Shown here piece after piece: positions 49,759 to 58,596 of a DNA stretch of 64,000 nt. The DNA is from Halorussus aquaticus. GTDB taxonomy: Archaea; Halobacteriota; Halobacteria; Halobacteriales; Haladaptataceae. Position numbers and translations under genes: made by a program. Position 1 is the first letter of the stretch. Every line of letters starts with the position of its first letter. The stretch lies in NCBI RefSeq assembly GCF_024218795.1, contig NZ_CP100400.1, forward strand, positions 992,001-1,056,000. The letters are read 5' to 3'. Below the pieces are notes generated by a model. It ran no database searches. It had not been told where the DNA came from and saw nothing but the letters and a program-made list of their open reading frames with translations.

Positions 49759-50304
49759 TCACCACGGTTCGTCTTTCAGGCCGAGCGCGTAGGCGATGGC
49801 GTTCGTCACCAGATGCAGCAGCGGCGTCACCACGAGGACCACCGCCAGCACCGGGAGCGTGAACACGTCGCCGAACCAGTCAGGCGCGGCCAGAAACGAG
49901 AGCAGGAACGCGAATGCCACGAAGTCGAGTTGGTCCACGCCGGGGAACGACGCGCCGCGCTGGCGGCCGGTCCGGCGCTTGACGAACGAGGCGGCGACGT
50001 CGCCCAGCATCGCGCCCGCCGGGAGCGCGACCACCACCGAGAGCGGGAACGTCGGCAGGCCGACGCCGAGCAGGTCCGAGACGCCCGGTTCGACGGCGTT
50101 GAGGACCAGCGCCAGCGCCGCGCCCGCGGCGATTCCGGCCGCGGTACCCCGCCACGTCTTCCCGTCGCCGAGCAGTCGCCGCCCGTTCCACGTTCGCCCG
50201 CCGTCGATGGGTCTCCCGCCGCCCGCCAGTACCGCGGCGTTGTTCGGCACGTAAGCGGGCAACATCGCCCACAGCGCGACCGCGACGATATCGAAGACGC
50301 CCAT
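49759..50304 (-). CDS. carS: CDP-archaeol synthase
   Basis: 181 residues, an integral membrane enzyme that joins CTP to digeranylgeranylglyceryl phosphate (or its saturated form) in ether-lipid synthesis. Characteristic blocks are MLPAYVPNNAAVL (~14-26), GDGKTWRGTAAGIAAG (~46-61) and MLGDVAASFVKRRTGRQRG (~99-117), with the PGVDQLDFVAFAF motif (~122-134). Five membrane segments are visible. The presence of CarS confirms an archaeal genome. Confidence 0.93.
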   Translation of the reverse strand: MGVFDIVAVALWAMLPAYVPNNAAVLAGGGRPIDGGRTWNGRRLLGDGKTWRGTAAGIAAGAALALVLNAVEPGVSDLLGVGLPTFPLSVVVALPAGAMLGDVAASFVKRRTGRQRGASFPGVDQLDFVAFAFLLSFLAAPDWFGDVFTLPVLAVVLVVTPLLHLVTNAIAYALGLKDEPW

Positions 50305-50395
50305 GTGACGACACGCGAACCGGCGGCCCTTAAGAACTTGAGGTTCGCTCCCGCTCGGCGACGAGATTTAGGTGGGACCGTCCCGTACGCCCGCC

Positions 50396-50599
50396 GTGAT
50401 TCGCGTGCTCGAACCGATGTCGCCGCTCGTCGGGTCGATTCTGCTCTCGTACTGCCTCTGGCAGTTGGCCTTCGACCCCGTTCGGGGACCGATTCCGGGG
50501 CGGTGGCTCCCGTACGTCGCCCTCGCGCTCGGTGCCGCCGCGGGACTCGGACTGATAACGTGGGGGTTCCACCGTCTCGACCTCCTGCGCCGCCCGTGA
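50396..50599 (+). CDS. small two-helix membrane protein, GTG start
   Basis: 67 residues if the GTG at 50396 is used (MIRVLEPMSPLVGS); an in-frame GTG at 50372 would add eight residues. The TATA-like acgagattta at 50361-50370 lies ~30 nt before 50396, supporting this start on a leaderless mRNA. Two helices at ~10-25 and ~38-58 (PYVALALGAAAGLGLITWG) flank a hydrophilic loop. No family recognised. Confidence 0.6.
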   Translation: MIRVLEPMSPLVGSILLSYCLWQLAFDPVRGPIPGRWLPYVALALGAAAGLGLITWGFHRLDLLRRP

Positions 50600-50658
50600 C
50601 GCCCCGCGATAACAGTTAATTAGGTCAACGACGTAGCCCGGCCACGACGCTCTGTTCC

Positions 50659-51165
50659 ATGTATCCAACCGGTCACTACGGCGTCGCCCTGCTGTTCGCC
50701 GTCCCGTTCGTGGTCCTGCTCGGTCGAAAGTCCGGAACGGTGTTCACCACGTTCGTCCTCTTCGTGGCCCTGCTCCCCGACCTCGACTTACACATCCCGG
50801 GCGTGATTCATCACGGGGTGACCCACACGTTCCTGTTCGGCGTCGTCGGTGGACTCGTCGTCGGGGTGATGGCCGTCGCGGTGTTCCTCGTCTACGTCGC
50901 GCTGACGGGTCCGCCTCGGTCGTCGCGACTCACGACGCGACGCGTCTTCGTCTGGGCGACTACCGGCGCGTTCCTCGGCGTCGCCAGCCACGTCGTCGCC
51001 GACGTCCTCGTCTTGCTTCCCGGTCGGGAACCAGTGAGTCCGTTCTGGCCGGTGCTCAGTCGGAAAATCCACATCGAGGCCCTCCCGCTCGGCGCTCCCC
51101 TCCGAAATCTCGGGCTGATGGCGTTCGGACTCACTGCTCACGCTCTCGTCTTTTACTACGAGTAG
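50659..51165 (+). CDS. metal-dependent hydrolase, DUF457/YdjM membrane family
   Basis: 168 residues with about four membrane helices. Family features are MYPTGHYGVALLFAVPFV with a His near the start, a LLPDLDLHIPGV motif (~38-49), HHGVTHTFLF (~50-59) and SHVVADVLVLLPGREPVSPF (~110-129); these His/Asp residues are thought to bind a metal near the membrane face. Bacterial YdjM is an inner-membrane protein linked to the SOS response, but the reaction of the family is unknown. A possible TATA box (taattaggtc) lies ~40 nt upstream. Confidence 0.82.
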   Translation: MYPTGHYGVALLFAVPFVVLLGRKSGTVFTTFVLFVALLPDLDLHIPGVIHHGVTHTFLFGVVGGLVVGVMAVAVFLVYVALTGPPRSSRLTTRRVFVWATTGAFLGVASHVVADVLVLLPGREPVSPFWPVLSRKIHIEALPLGAPLRNLGLMAFGLTAHALVFYYE

Positions 51166-51377
51166 GCGGTCGCTGGGAGCGCGGAACTCGATTGGTAACA
51201 CGATGTCCGGAGGATATCCCCCGACAGAATCGCCGGTGACCGCCGCTATCCTATCTTAAGTAAAACGGCGTTACAACCGGCTAAGACCGGCTTAACTCGG
51301 TAACTGGCCGACGATATTAACCGGGTGGATGGGGTTAGTACGGATGTCCTGACGCGGGACAGAGACTCTCTAAGACA

Positions 51378-51800
51378 ATGATGGGGAACCAGAACAGCGA
51401 CAGCACGGCGAGCGAAGCGGCGTTGCAGGACAACGAAACGAGGGAGGCGTACATGTTCCAGAACCAGTTCTTCCCGGAAGGGCAGTTCCACGTCGTCTCC
51501 TCCCAACTCGAGGGGATGTCGACCCCTGCCGGGGCGGGTGAGGGCCAGTTCCTGTCGAGTTTCACGAACCGGCTCATCCAATACACGAACGCGCGCAACA
51601 CGTTCGCGTTCTTCTTCCCGTACCAGGACGCCGAGATAGAGCAGGGCGTCCTCTACCGCCTCGGGGGCGACTGGGAGGACATCGGCGAGGGGAACAACGG
51701 CGGCGGTGACACGCCGACGTCGAATCTCATCAACGTGACGTTCACGCCAGTGAGCGACCAGGACGACGGCGACGGCTGGTTCGACCGTGACGACGTCTGA
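51378..51800 (+). CDS. unknown haloarchaeal protein, first of a related pair
   Basis: 140 residues. No signal peptide: the upstream frame is closed by a stop (51336-51338) and the start MMGNQNSDSTAS is hydrophilic. The core (24-85) reads YMFQNQFFPEGQFHVVSSQL then LIQYTNARNTFAFFFPYQ and ends INVTFTPV. The same three segments occur in the next gene, so the two are paralogues. Tail is acidic (DQDDGDGWFDRDD). The fold seems beta-rich. Function unknown; the ORF begins with ATG-ATG, so the second Met could be the start. Confidence 0.65.
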   Translation: MMGNQNSDSTASEAALQDNETREAYMFQNQFFPEGQFHVVSSQLEGMSTPAGAGEGQFLSSFTNRLIQYTNARNTFAFFFPYQDAEIEQGVLYRLGGDWEDIGEGNNGGGDTPTSNLINVTFTPVSDQDDGDGWFDRDDV

Positions 51801-51845
51801 GACGGCGAACAGTTCGCTAACCGATTCGACTCATATCACACAAGA

Positions 51846-52490
51846 ATGACGGACAACGAAAGTATACTCGACGGACTCACGGACGAATCGCGCCGGTCGT
51901 TCATGAAGAAGAGCGCTATCGCGTCGGGCGGCCTCGCCATGGGGCTGTCCGGGACGAACGCGGTCTCGGCACAGGACGGCAACAATCAGGAAAACGTCAT
52001 GCGCGGACTGATGTTCAACACGCAGTTCCATCCGCGCGCGCAGTTCACGATCGCCTCCCAGCAGATCGACTGGGCCCCGGTCGAGACCGACGAGGAGGGC
52101 GACAACTTCCTCAACGAGGCGAACGACGAACTGCTGTTCGACAATCCCGAGGTGTTCGCCAACTTCAACACCAGGGTCATCAACTACCAGATCGGCCGTC
52201 AGTCCTGGGCGCTGCTGTTCGTCCAGCAGGACGCGAACGTTCAGCAGGACCAGGTGTACGAACTGAGCCCCGCCTTCAACCCGTTCGGGACCGACGACTT
52301 CCAGCAGTTCGGCATCGACCAGAGCGTCAACGACGAACTGTTCACCGAGAACGGCGGCAACGAACTCGGCATGGTCACCGTCGAGTTCTCGCCGGTCCAA
52401 GGTGGCGGTGGCGGCGGCCAGCAGGGCGGTGGCGGCAACCAGACCGACGGCAACGAGACCGACGGTAACGCGACTGACGCCGGGAACTGA
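51846..52490 (+). CDS. unknown Tat-exported protein, second of a related pair
   Basis: 214 residues. RRSFMKKSAIASGGLAMGL with a downstream AVSAQ gives a twin-arginine signal cut near residue 42, with no lipobox. The mature part shares with the upstream gene the segments LMFNTQFHPRAQFTIASQQI, FNTRVINYQIGRQSWALLF then QQDANVQQD, and VTVEFSPV. A Gly/Gln stretch and an acidic Asn/Thr/Asp tail end the protein. The pair (45-nt spacing) is presumably one operon, one product staying inside and one exported. No homologous function is known to me. Confidence 0.68.
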   Translation: MTDNESILDGLTDESRRSFMKKSAIASGGLAMGLSGTNAVSAQDGNNQENVMRGLMFNTQFHPRAQFTIASQQIDWAPVETDEEGDNFLNEANDELLFDNPEVFANFNTRVINYQIGRQSWALLFVQQDANVQQDQVYELSPAFNPFGTDDFQQFGIDQSVNDELFTENGGNELGMVTVEFSPVQGGGGGGQQGGGGNQTDGNETDGNATDAGN

Positions 52491-52585
52491 CCGCCGAGCC
52501 GATTCGGACGAGCGGAGCGCTCATTTTTCGCCGACCGTATCGCGGATGCCTACTTTATAAGACGAGGGGGTGCAAACTCCCGACC

Positions 52586-53422
52586 ATGATACCCCCTATC
52601 GCCAGTCGGTTCGTCGCCGGGGAGTCGCCCGCCGAGGCGCTCGACCACGCCCGGCAGTTGAACGACCGGAACGTGAAGGCCATCCTGAACCTGCTCGGCG
52701 AACACTACGACGAGCGGCGGCCCGCCGACGAGGACGCCGAGGCGTACCTCCGCATGGTCGAGGACATCGAGAGCGCGGACGCCGAGGCCTGTATCTCGGT
52801 CAAGCCCTCGCAGGTGGGTCTCGACGTGGGAACCGAGGTGTTCCACGAGAACGTCGAACGCATCGCCGACCACGCCGCCGAGCGCGGCGTGTTCGTCTGG
52901 ATAGACATGGAGGACCACGACACGACCGACGCGACCCTCGACATCTACGAGAAACTCGCGCAGAAGCACGAGGGCGGCGTCGGCGTCTGCGTGCAGGCGA
53001 ACCTCAAGCGGACCGACGACGACCTCGAACGCCTCGCGGACCTCCCCGGTAAGGTCCGACTGGTGAAGGGGGCCTACGACCCGCCCGCCGAAGTCGCGTA
53101 CGAGGAGAAGTCGGCGGTCAACGCGGCGTACGAACGCCAACTCGAGTACATGTTCAGCAACTTCGACGGCGGCATCGCGGTCGGGAGCCACGACCCAGAG
53201 ATGATAGCCTACGCCGAGGACCTCTACGAGGAGTACGGGACCGACTTCGAGATTCAGATGCTGATGGGCGTGCGCGAGGACGCACAGTACGACCTCGCCG
53301 GGGAGTACGAGGTCTGGCAGTACGTCCCCTACGGCGACAAGTGGCTGTCGTACTTCTACCGGCGCGTGATGGAGCGCAAGGAGAACCTGCTGTTCGCAGT
53401 TCGGGCAATCGTCGGGCGGTAG
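52586..53422 (+). CDS. putA: proline dehydrogenase
   Basis: 278 residues, the monofunctional PRODH size. It oxidises proline to pyrroline-5-carboxylate with FAD. Barrel blocks are CISVKPSQVGLDVG (~72-85), FVWIDMEDHDTTDATLDIYE (~111-130), VQANLKRTDDDLERLA (~143-158), VRLVKGAYDPP (~163-173) and IAVGSHDPEMIAY (~197-209), with the C-terminal substrate Arg pair in YFYRRVMER. The TATA box ctttataaga (52552-52561) lies ~25 nt before the ATG. No P5C dehydrogenase is adjacent. Confidence 0.93.
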   Translation: MIPPIASRFVAGESPAEALDHARQLNDRNVKAILNLLGEHYDERRPADEDAEAYLRMVEDIESADAEACISVKPSQVGLDVGTEVFHENVERIADHAAERGVFVWIDMEDHDTTDATLDIYEKLAQKHEGGVGVCVQANLKRTDDDLERLADLPGKVRLVKGAYDPPAEVAYEEKSAVNAAYERQLEYMFSNFDGGIAVGSHDPEMIAYAEDLYEEYGTDFEIQMLMGVREDAQYDLAGEYEVWQYVPYGDKWLSYFYRRVMERKENLLFAVRAIVGR

Positions 53423-53550
53423 GACGGGAACCGACTGTCCGGCCCTCGGAGTCTGACGCCTTGATAGCGACCTGAACCGACTGGGTTCCGTTGCCTTCGC
53501 CGGACGGATAGCATCTAGTTTATGGACCTGCGGTCGGATACTCCCGATAA

Positions 53551-54159
53551 ATGTCCTCGTGGAAACGCGACGTCGCAAGTGGACTCATCGTCATCCTGCC
53601 GCTCCTGGTGTCGGCGTACATCATCGCGTACCTGTATCTGGCCATCGCCGGGATTCCCGTCCTCCAAGACATCCGGCCCCCGCTCCGCGTACTGACGGTG
53701 CTGGTCGTCTTCTCGATGCTGGTCCTCAGCGTCGGGTACATGATGCGGACCGCGGTCGGGTCGCTCGTCGAGGGTGCCATCGACGGCGTGATGAATCGGG
53801 TCCCCGGTCTCCGGGTCGTCTACAACGCCTCGAAGATGGCGGCCGAGACCGCGCTCTCGGACACGACCGACCTGCAGGCCCCGGTAAAAGTGGAGGTGTG
53901 GTCGGGGATGCGGATGACCGCGTTCAAGACGGGCAAGACGACCGACGACGGCCGGGAACTCCTCTTCCTCCCGACCGCACCCAACATCACCACCGGATTC
54001 GTCGTCGAAGTCGAACCCAGCGACTTTCAGGAGACCGACGAAAGCGTCGAGGACGCGCTGACTCGCATCCTCAGCGCCGGATTCGGCGAGACTAGCGAGG
54101 CCGGAATCCCCATCGACGTCGAGGACGAGAAGGAGACGCAGTCGCCGCCGCCGCAGTGA
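53551..54159 (+). CDS. DUF502 family membrane protein
   Basis: 202 residues. Two membrane helices (~9-31 and ~46-66) are followed by the conserved DUF502 cytoplasmic or periplasmic domain: GVMNRVPGLRVVYNASKMAA, VKVEVWSGMRMTAFKTGKTT, LLFLPTAPNITTGFVVEVEP. The C-terminus is acidic with a Pro run. DUF502 proteins are widespread and of unknown function, sometimes linked to membrane or cell-envelope stress. It is single, after proline dehydrogenase (128-nt gap). Confidence 0.85.
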   Translation: MSSWKRDVASGLIVILPLLVSAYIIAYLYLAIAGIPVLQDIRPPLRVLTVLVVFSMLVLSVGYMMRTAVGSLVEGAIDGVMNRVPGLRVVYNASKMAAETALSDTTDLQAPVKVEVWSGMRMTAFKTGKTTDDGRELLFLPTAPNITTGFVVEVEPSDFQETDESVEDALTRILSAGFGETSEAGIPIDVEDEKETQSPPPQ

Positions 54160-54189
54160 ACTGACTCTACGAAAAATCGCGTCGCTTCG

Positions 54190-55125
54190 TTACGCTTCGA
54201 CGTAGTCGAACCACTCTTCGTAGTCGTCGGTGCGGCGGTTCACCACGTCGAAGAACCGCGACTGAATCTCCTCGGTGACGGGACCGCGACCGCCGTCTCC
54301 GATTTCGACGTTGTCCACCTGCCGGATGGGCGTGACCTCGGCGGCCGACCCGGTGAAGAACAGTTCGTCGGCGGTGTTGAGTTCGCCACGCGAGATGGTC
54401 GCGCCGTCGTGGACCTCGTAGCCCATGTCCTCGGCCAGCGTGATGACCGAATCGCGGGTGATGCCGTCGAGGATGCTCTCGGCGAGACCGGGCGTGTATA
54501 TCTCGTCGTCGCGGACGAGGAAGAGGTTCTCGCCCGGACCCTCGGCGACGTTGCCCTCCTTGTTGAGGACGATGGCCTCGGCGTAGCCGTTCCGGCGGGC
54601 CTCCTCGCCCGCGAGCATGCTGTTGACGTAGAGGCCCGTGGTCTTGGCGTTGGTCGGAATCTGGCTAGAGGCGTGCTTGCGCCACGACGACACCATCACT
54701 TCGACGCCGTTCTCGAGCGCCTCGTCCCCGAGGTACGCGCCCCACGGCCACGCCGCGATGGCGGTCCGCGTCGGGTTGTCGCCGGGACTGACGCCGAGAC
54801 TGCCGTACCCGTAGAACGCGATGGGTCGGACGTAGCACGACGCGAGGTCCTGTCGGCGGATGAGTTCCTTGGTCGCCGCCGTCAGTTCCTCGGGGTCGTG
54901 GTCGATTTCGAGGTCGTAGGGCTTGCACGACTCGTAGAGTCGGTCGAGGTGTTCGTCCCATCGGAAGATAGCCGGTCCGTTCTCGGTGTCGTAACAGCGG
55001 ACGCCCTCGAACACGCCGCTCCCGTAGTGCAGGCCGTGCGTGAGGACGTGGATCTGTGCCTCGTCCCAATCGACGAACTCGCCGTCCATCCAGATCGTGT
55101 CCACGTCCATCTCGTCGAAGCTCAT
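54190..55125 (-). CDS. ilvE: branched-chain amino acid aminotransferase
   Basis: 311 residues from the ATG at 55123-55125; a longer frame to 55164 is open but a ctttaag box ~25 nt upstream supports this start. It is a PLP fold-type IV enzyme: HYGSGVFEGVRCYDTENGP (~40-60), the PLP lysine Lys161 in NAKTTGLYVNSML, and EGPGENLFLVRD (~188-200). It makes or breaks down leucine, isoleucine and valine using 2-oxoglutarate/glutamate. It may link to the threonine dehydratases in isoleucine synthesis. Confidence 0.93.
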   Translation of the reverse strand: MSFDEMDVDTIWMDGEFVDWDEAQIHVLTHGLHYGSGVFEGVRCYDTENGPAIFRWDEHLDRLYESCKPYDLEIDHDPEELTAATKELIRRQDLASCYVRPIAFYGYGSLGVSPGDNPTRTAIAAWPWGAYLGDEALENGVEVMVSSWRKHASSQIPTNAKTTGLYVNSMLAGEEARRNGYAEAIVLNKEGNVAEGPGENLFLVRDDEIYTPGLAESILDGITRDSVITLAEDMGYEVHDGATISRGELNTADELFFTGSAAEVTPIRQVDNVEIGDGGRGPVTEEIQSRFFDVVNRRTDDYEEWFDYVEA

Positions 55126-55248
55126 ACGTGCAGACGTTCGGAGGCCTCCTTTAAGAGTCTTCACGGTTCGTCACGGACGATTACCCGGGTCGAGGCGTCG
55201 AGTCGTACCTGAGAACGAGAGATGTATCGACGCCCACCGCGACGCCCG

Positions 55249-56322
55249 TTACTTCTCGAAGACGACCGGGGCGTCCGCGGCGACGGCGAATCCCGCGCGT
55301 TCACCTCGGGAGACGGGACTGTCGCGGCCCTGCATGACGACCTGCACGTCCGAGAGACCGTCCGCACCCGCGTCCACGACGTAGTTGGTCTGGTCGCCCT
55401 GGAAGTACCGTTCGACGATTTCGCCCTCGAAGGTCGCGTCGCCGTTCTCCGCGAGTCGGAAGTCCTCCGGTCGGATGGAGACGGTCACGTCGCCGTCGCC
55501 CACGCTCTCGGCGGGGGTGAACGAGAAGCCGTCTTCGCCGCCGACTTCGACCGTGGTCCGGCCGTTCTCTTTCGTCGCGCGGCCGTCGAGCAGGTTGGTG
55601 TCGCCGATGAAGTCCGCCACGAACTCGCTGGCGGGTTCCCGGTATATCTCCTCGGGCGTCCCGACCTGTTCGATGCGGCCCTCGTTCATCACCGCGAGTC
55701 GGTCCGAGAGGGTCATGGCGACCTCTTGGTCGTGAGTGACGTAGAAGAACGCGCCCTGCGTCTTCTCGTGAATCTCGCGCAGTTCGACCTGCATCTGCTT
55801 GCGGAGTTTCCGGTCGAGGCTCGACAGCGGTTCGTCGAACAGCAGGACGCTGGGTTCGTTGACGAGCGCCCGCGCCAGCGCGACGCGCTGTTGCTGGCCG
55901 CCCGAGAGGTCGTCGGGATTCCGGTCCTCGTAGCCGTCGAGGTCCACGAGTTCGAGGTATTCCTTGACGTACCGCTCGCGCTCGGACTGCTCGACGCCGG
56001 ACTTCTCCAGACCGTAGGCGACGTTGTCGCCGACGGTCATGTGCGGGAACAGCGAGTGGTGCTGGAAGACGAGGTTGGTGTCCCGAGCGTCCGGCGGCAC
56101 GCCCGCCATGTCCCGGCTGTCGATGTGGACCGACCCTCTGGTCGGCGTCTCGAACCCGCTTATCATCCGGAGCGTGGTGGTCTTCCCGCAACCGGACGGT
56201 CCGACTAGCGAGAAGAACTCGCCCTCGTTCACCGACAGATCGACCTCTTCGACGGCAATCACGTCGCCGAACTCTTTGCGGACGCCGTCGAGGGCTATCA
56301 GCTCATCGACACCTGTTGTCAT
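55249..56322 (-). CDS. potA: spermidine/putrescine-type ABC transporter ATP-binding protein
   Basis: 357 residues. ATPase part: Walker A GPSGCGKTT (~41-49), Q-loop FQHHSLFPHMTV, signature LSGGQQQR (~140-147), Walker B VLLFDEPLSSLD and switch His FFYVTHDQEVA. The C-terminal TOBE-type domain (~240-357) contains VTVSIRPEDFRL. It is divergent from the potD-potB-potC genes, so the transporter is split over two transcripts sharing a ~180-nt promoter region. An organic-cation, polyamine or sugar-like substrate cannot be excluded. The start at 56322 begins MTTGVDELIALDGV. Confidence 0.9.
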   Translation of the reverse strand: MTTGVDELIALDGVRKEFGDVIAVEEVDLSVNEGEFFSLVGPSGCGKTTTLRMISGFETPTRGSVHIDSRDMAGVPPDARDTNLVFQHHSLFPHMTVGDNVAYGLEKSGVEQSERERYVKEYLELVDLDGYEDRNPDDLSGGQQQRVALARALVNEPSVLLFDEPLSSLDRKLRKQMQVELREIHEKTQGAFFYVTHDQEVAMTLSDRLAVMNEGRIEQVGTPEEIYREPASEFVADFIGDTNLLDGRATKENGRTTVEVGGEDGFSFTPAESVGDGDVTVSIRPEDFRLAENGDATFEGEIVERYFQGDQTNYVVDAGADGLSDVQVVMQGRDSPVSRGERAGFAVAADAPVVFEK

Positions 56323-56501
56323 ACGGCATCGTAGCACACTACTCCGCATAAACTGTTTCGGAACACTCGGCAGTAGTCGTAAATACTCTACAACTTGGCG
56401 GTGGAATTTTGCCATTCGGTTCAAAAAACCGCCGTATTGTCAGAAATCTATATGCTCGTATGGAGTAAGAACTAAGGTGCACCTCTTTGAGGTGTCATGA
56501 C

Positions 56502-57647
56502 ATGCCCAAGAGCTGGGACGATAGTGGCGACGAATCGGAGACGGCGAACGGACGCGGTAACGACCGCCGGACGTTCCTCAAGGCGACGGGTGCCGCCGGT
56601 ACCCTCGGCCTGACTGCGGGGTGTATCGGCGGCTTCGGCGGCGGGAGCGGCGGAACGACCACCATCAACATCCTGACGTGGGAGGAGTACGCCGACCTCA
56701 AGAAGGACATCGAGAGTCGTCTCGACGTCGAGGTCAAGTTCACGAAATCGACCTCCTCGTCGAAGATGTTCTCGTCGTGGAACTCGGGCCAGAACTCGCA
56801 GTACGACATCGCGGTTCCCAACAACAACTACGTCCCGAAGATGATGGACGCCGGTCTCGTGGACTCGGTGCCCGAGGACGTGGTCTCGAACTACAGCGAC
56901 ACCTACGACGTGTTCAAAGGGTTCGCCGACAACCAGTTCACGGACGGCGGGAACATGTACGGCGTCCCGATTCGGTTCGGTTGGTACGGCTACTCCTACG
57001 ACTCCCGGAAGGTGGACGACCACGAACCCACCTACGCGAAACTGTTCTCCGACGAGTACGACGGCAACATCGTCATGTACGACAACCACTTCAAGGCGAT
57101 GAGCGCCGCGGCGCTCTATCTGGGTCACCGCGACGCGTTCGAGGGCGACAAGATCACGCTCTCGGAGGACCAGATATCCGAGGTCAAGCAGACGATGATA
57201 GACCAGAAGCCCATGCTGCAGGGCTACATCGCCGCGGACCCGACCTACATCAAGTCGCTCAAGCAGGGGAACTTCGTCATCGGCCAGTCCGGCCGGAACG
57301 AGATCGTCGAGATGTGGGCCAACGGCACCGACTGGCCCGAGATGGCCGCACCGAAGGAGGGGTCGCTGGCGTGGTTCGAGTCGGCCGTCGTCTCGAAGAA
57401 GTCCGAGAACAAGGAGACGGCGTGGAAGGTCGTCAACGAGTTCATCGCCCCCGAACTCGGCGCGAAACTCGCGAAGGTCGGCTACTCGCCCAGCGTCAAC
57501 CCCAACACGCAGGACCACCTCAGCGACGAGGAGAACGAGATGTACGGCTCGGTCGACCCCTCGCGCCTCCAGCAGATGATTCCGTTCAAGGCCGTCGAGA
57601 ACGAGGATGCCTGGATCAAGGCGTGGGAGGAGATCAAGACCGCGTAA
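56502..57647 (+). CDS. potD: polyamine-type ABC transporter, substrate-binding lipoprotein
   Basis: 381 residues from ATG 56502 (MPKSWDDSGDE); a TTG at 56487 gives an unlikely longer start. The signal DRRTFLKATGAAGTLGLTAGC is twin-arginine with lipobox Cys. A PotD-like fold follows: INILTWEEYADLKKDIESRL (~53-72), NNYVPKMMDAGLVDSVPE, VPIRFGWYGYSYDSRKVDD and KKSENKETAWKVVNEFIAPE. It delivers substrate to PotB/PotC. A Shine-Dalgarno-like gaggtg lies 9 nt before the ATG, unusual in a genome where many starts are leaderless. Confidence 0.88.
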   Translation: MPKSWDDSGDESETANGRGNDRRTFLKATGAAGTLGLTAGCIGGFGGGSGGTTTINILTWEEYADLKKDIESRLDVEVKFTKSTSSSKMFSSWNSGQNSQYDIAVPNNNYVPKMMDAGLVDSVPEDVVSNYSDTYDVFKGFADNQFTDGGNMYGVPIRFGWYGYSYDSRKVDDHEPTYAKLFSDEYDGNIVMYDNHFKAMSAAALYLGHRDAFEGDKITLSEDQISEVKQTMIDQKPMLQGYIAADPTYIKSLKQGNFVIGQSGRNEIVEMWANGTDWPEMAAPKEGSLAWFESAVVSKKSENKETAWKVVNEFIAPELGAKLAKVGYSPSVNPNTQDHLSDEENEMYGSVDPSRLQQMIPFKAVENEDAWIKAWEEIKTA

Positions 57648-57662
57648 TCGGCTCTGGCTCTC

Positions 57663-58595
57663 ATGTCTGTAGACTCACCTCGTCGGTCGGAGACGCTCCG
57701 CGAGCGGTTCGTCGGCGCGTTCTCGTCACCGGGAACGCGGCTGTCGATAACCGCCGGTCCGGGGCTGATTTGGCTGGCGCTGCTGCTGCTCGCACCGCTC
57801 ACGTTCATGGTGACGGTTAGCTTCCTGAACGTCAACGACGCCTACCAGATAGTGTGGCAGCCGACGCTGGACAACTACGCCCAACTGGGGACCGGCGACG
57901 GCGCGTTCTGGAACAGTTCGTTCTTCAAGTCGCTGTTCCTGTCGTACTTCATCGCGGCGGTGACGACGGTCCTCTGTCTGGTGCTGGCGTTCCCGCTGGC
58001 GTACCTGCTGGCGCGCCGCGGCGGCACGACGTTCAAGGTAATCATCTTCCTCGTGCTGCTGCCGTTCTTCACGATGTACCTCGTGCGGGCGTACTCGTGG
58101 TACCTCATGTTCGGCCAGAGCGGCGTCATCAACAGCGCGCTGATGCGCATCGGGCTGGTGAGCGAGCCGGTGGGCCTGCTCAACTACGGCATCCCGGCCA
58201 TCGTCGTCGGCCTGACCCACGCGTACTTCCCGTACATGCTGCTGTCGCTGTACGCCAGCCTCGAAGGGCTGGACTTCTCGCTGGTCGAGGCGGCGCGGGA
58301 CCTCGGCGCGAGTCGGTCCGAGGCGCTGAAGGACGTCATCCTTCCGCTCGTCCTGCCCGGCATGATAAGCGGGAGTCTGTTCGTGTTCGTGCCCGCGCTG
58401 GGCGCGTTCATCACGCCGCGGTTCCTCGGACAGGGGAAGGTGCTGATGGTCGGCCAACTCATCGAGAGTCGAATCAACTCGCTGTACGCCATCGGATTCG
58501 GGAGCGCGGCGTCGATGTTCATCGTCCTGAGCATCGTCCTCGCGTTCGTCCTCTCGTTCCGGTACGTCAGCATCGAAGACCTCGGGGGTGCCTGA
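57663..58595 (+). CDS. potB: polyamine-type ABC transporter permease, PotB-like
   Basis: 310 residues with six expected membrane helices. The family EAA loop EAARDLGASRSEALKDVILP (~204-223) contacts PotA. Other blocks are PLTFMVTVSFLNVNDAYQIV and GGTTFKVIIFLVLLPFFTMY. It lies 15 nt after potD and the next gene starts one base past its stop codon. Confidence 0.9.
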   Translation: MSVDSPRRSETLRERFVGAFSSPGTRLSITAGPGLIWLALLLLAPLTFMVTVSFLNVNDAYQIVWQPTLDNYAQLGTGDGAFWNSSFFKSLFLSYFIAAVTTVLCLVLAFPLAYLLARRGGTTFKVIIFLVLLPFFTMYLVRAYSWYLMFGQSGVINSALMRIGLVSEPVGLLNYGIPAIVVGLTHAYFPYMLLSLYASLEGLDFSLVEAARDLGASRSEALKDVILPLVLPGMISGSLFVFVPALGAFITPRFLGQGKVLMVGQLIESRINSLYAIGFGSAASMFIVLSIVLAFVLSFRYVSIEDLGGA

Positions 58596-58596
58596 G

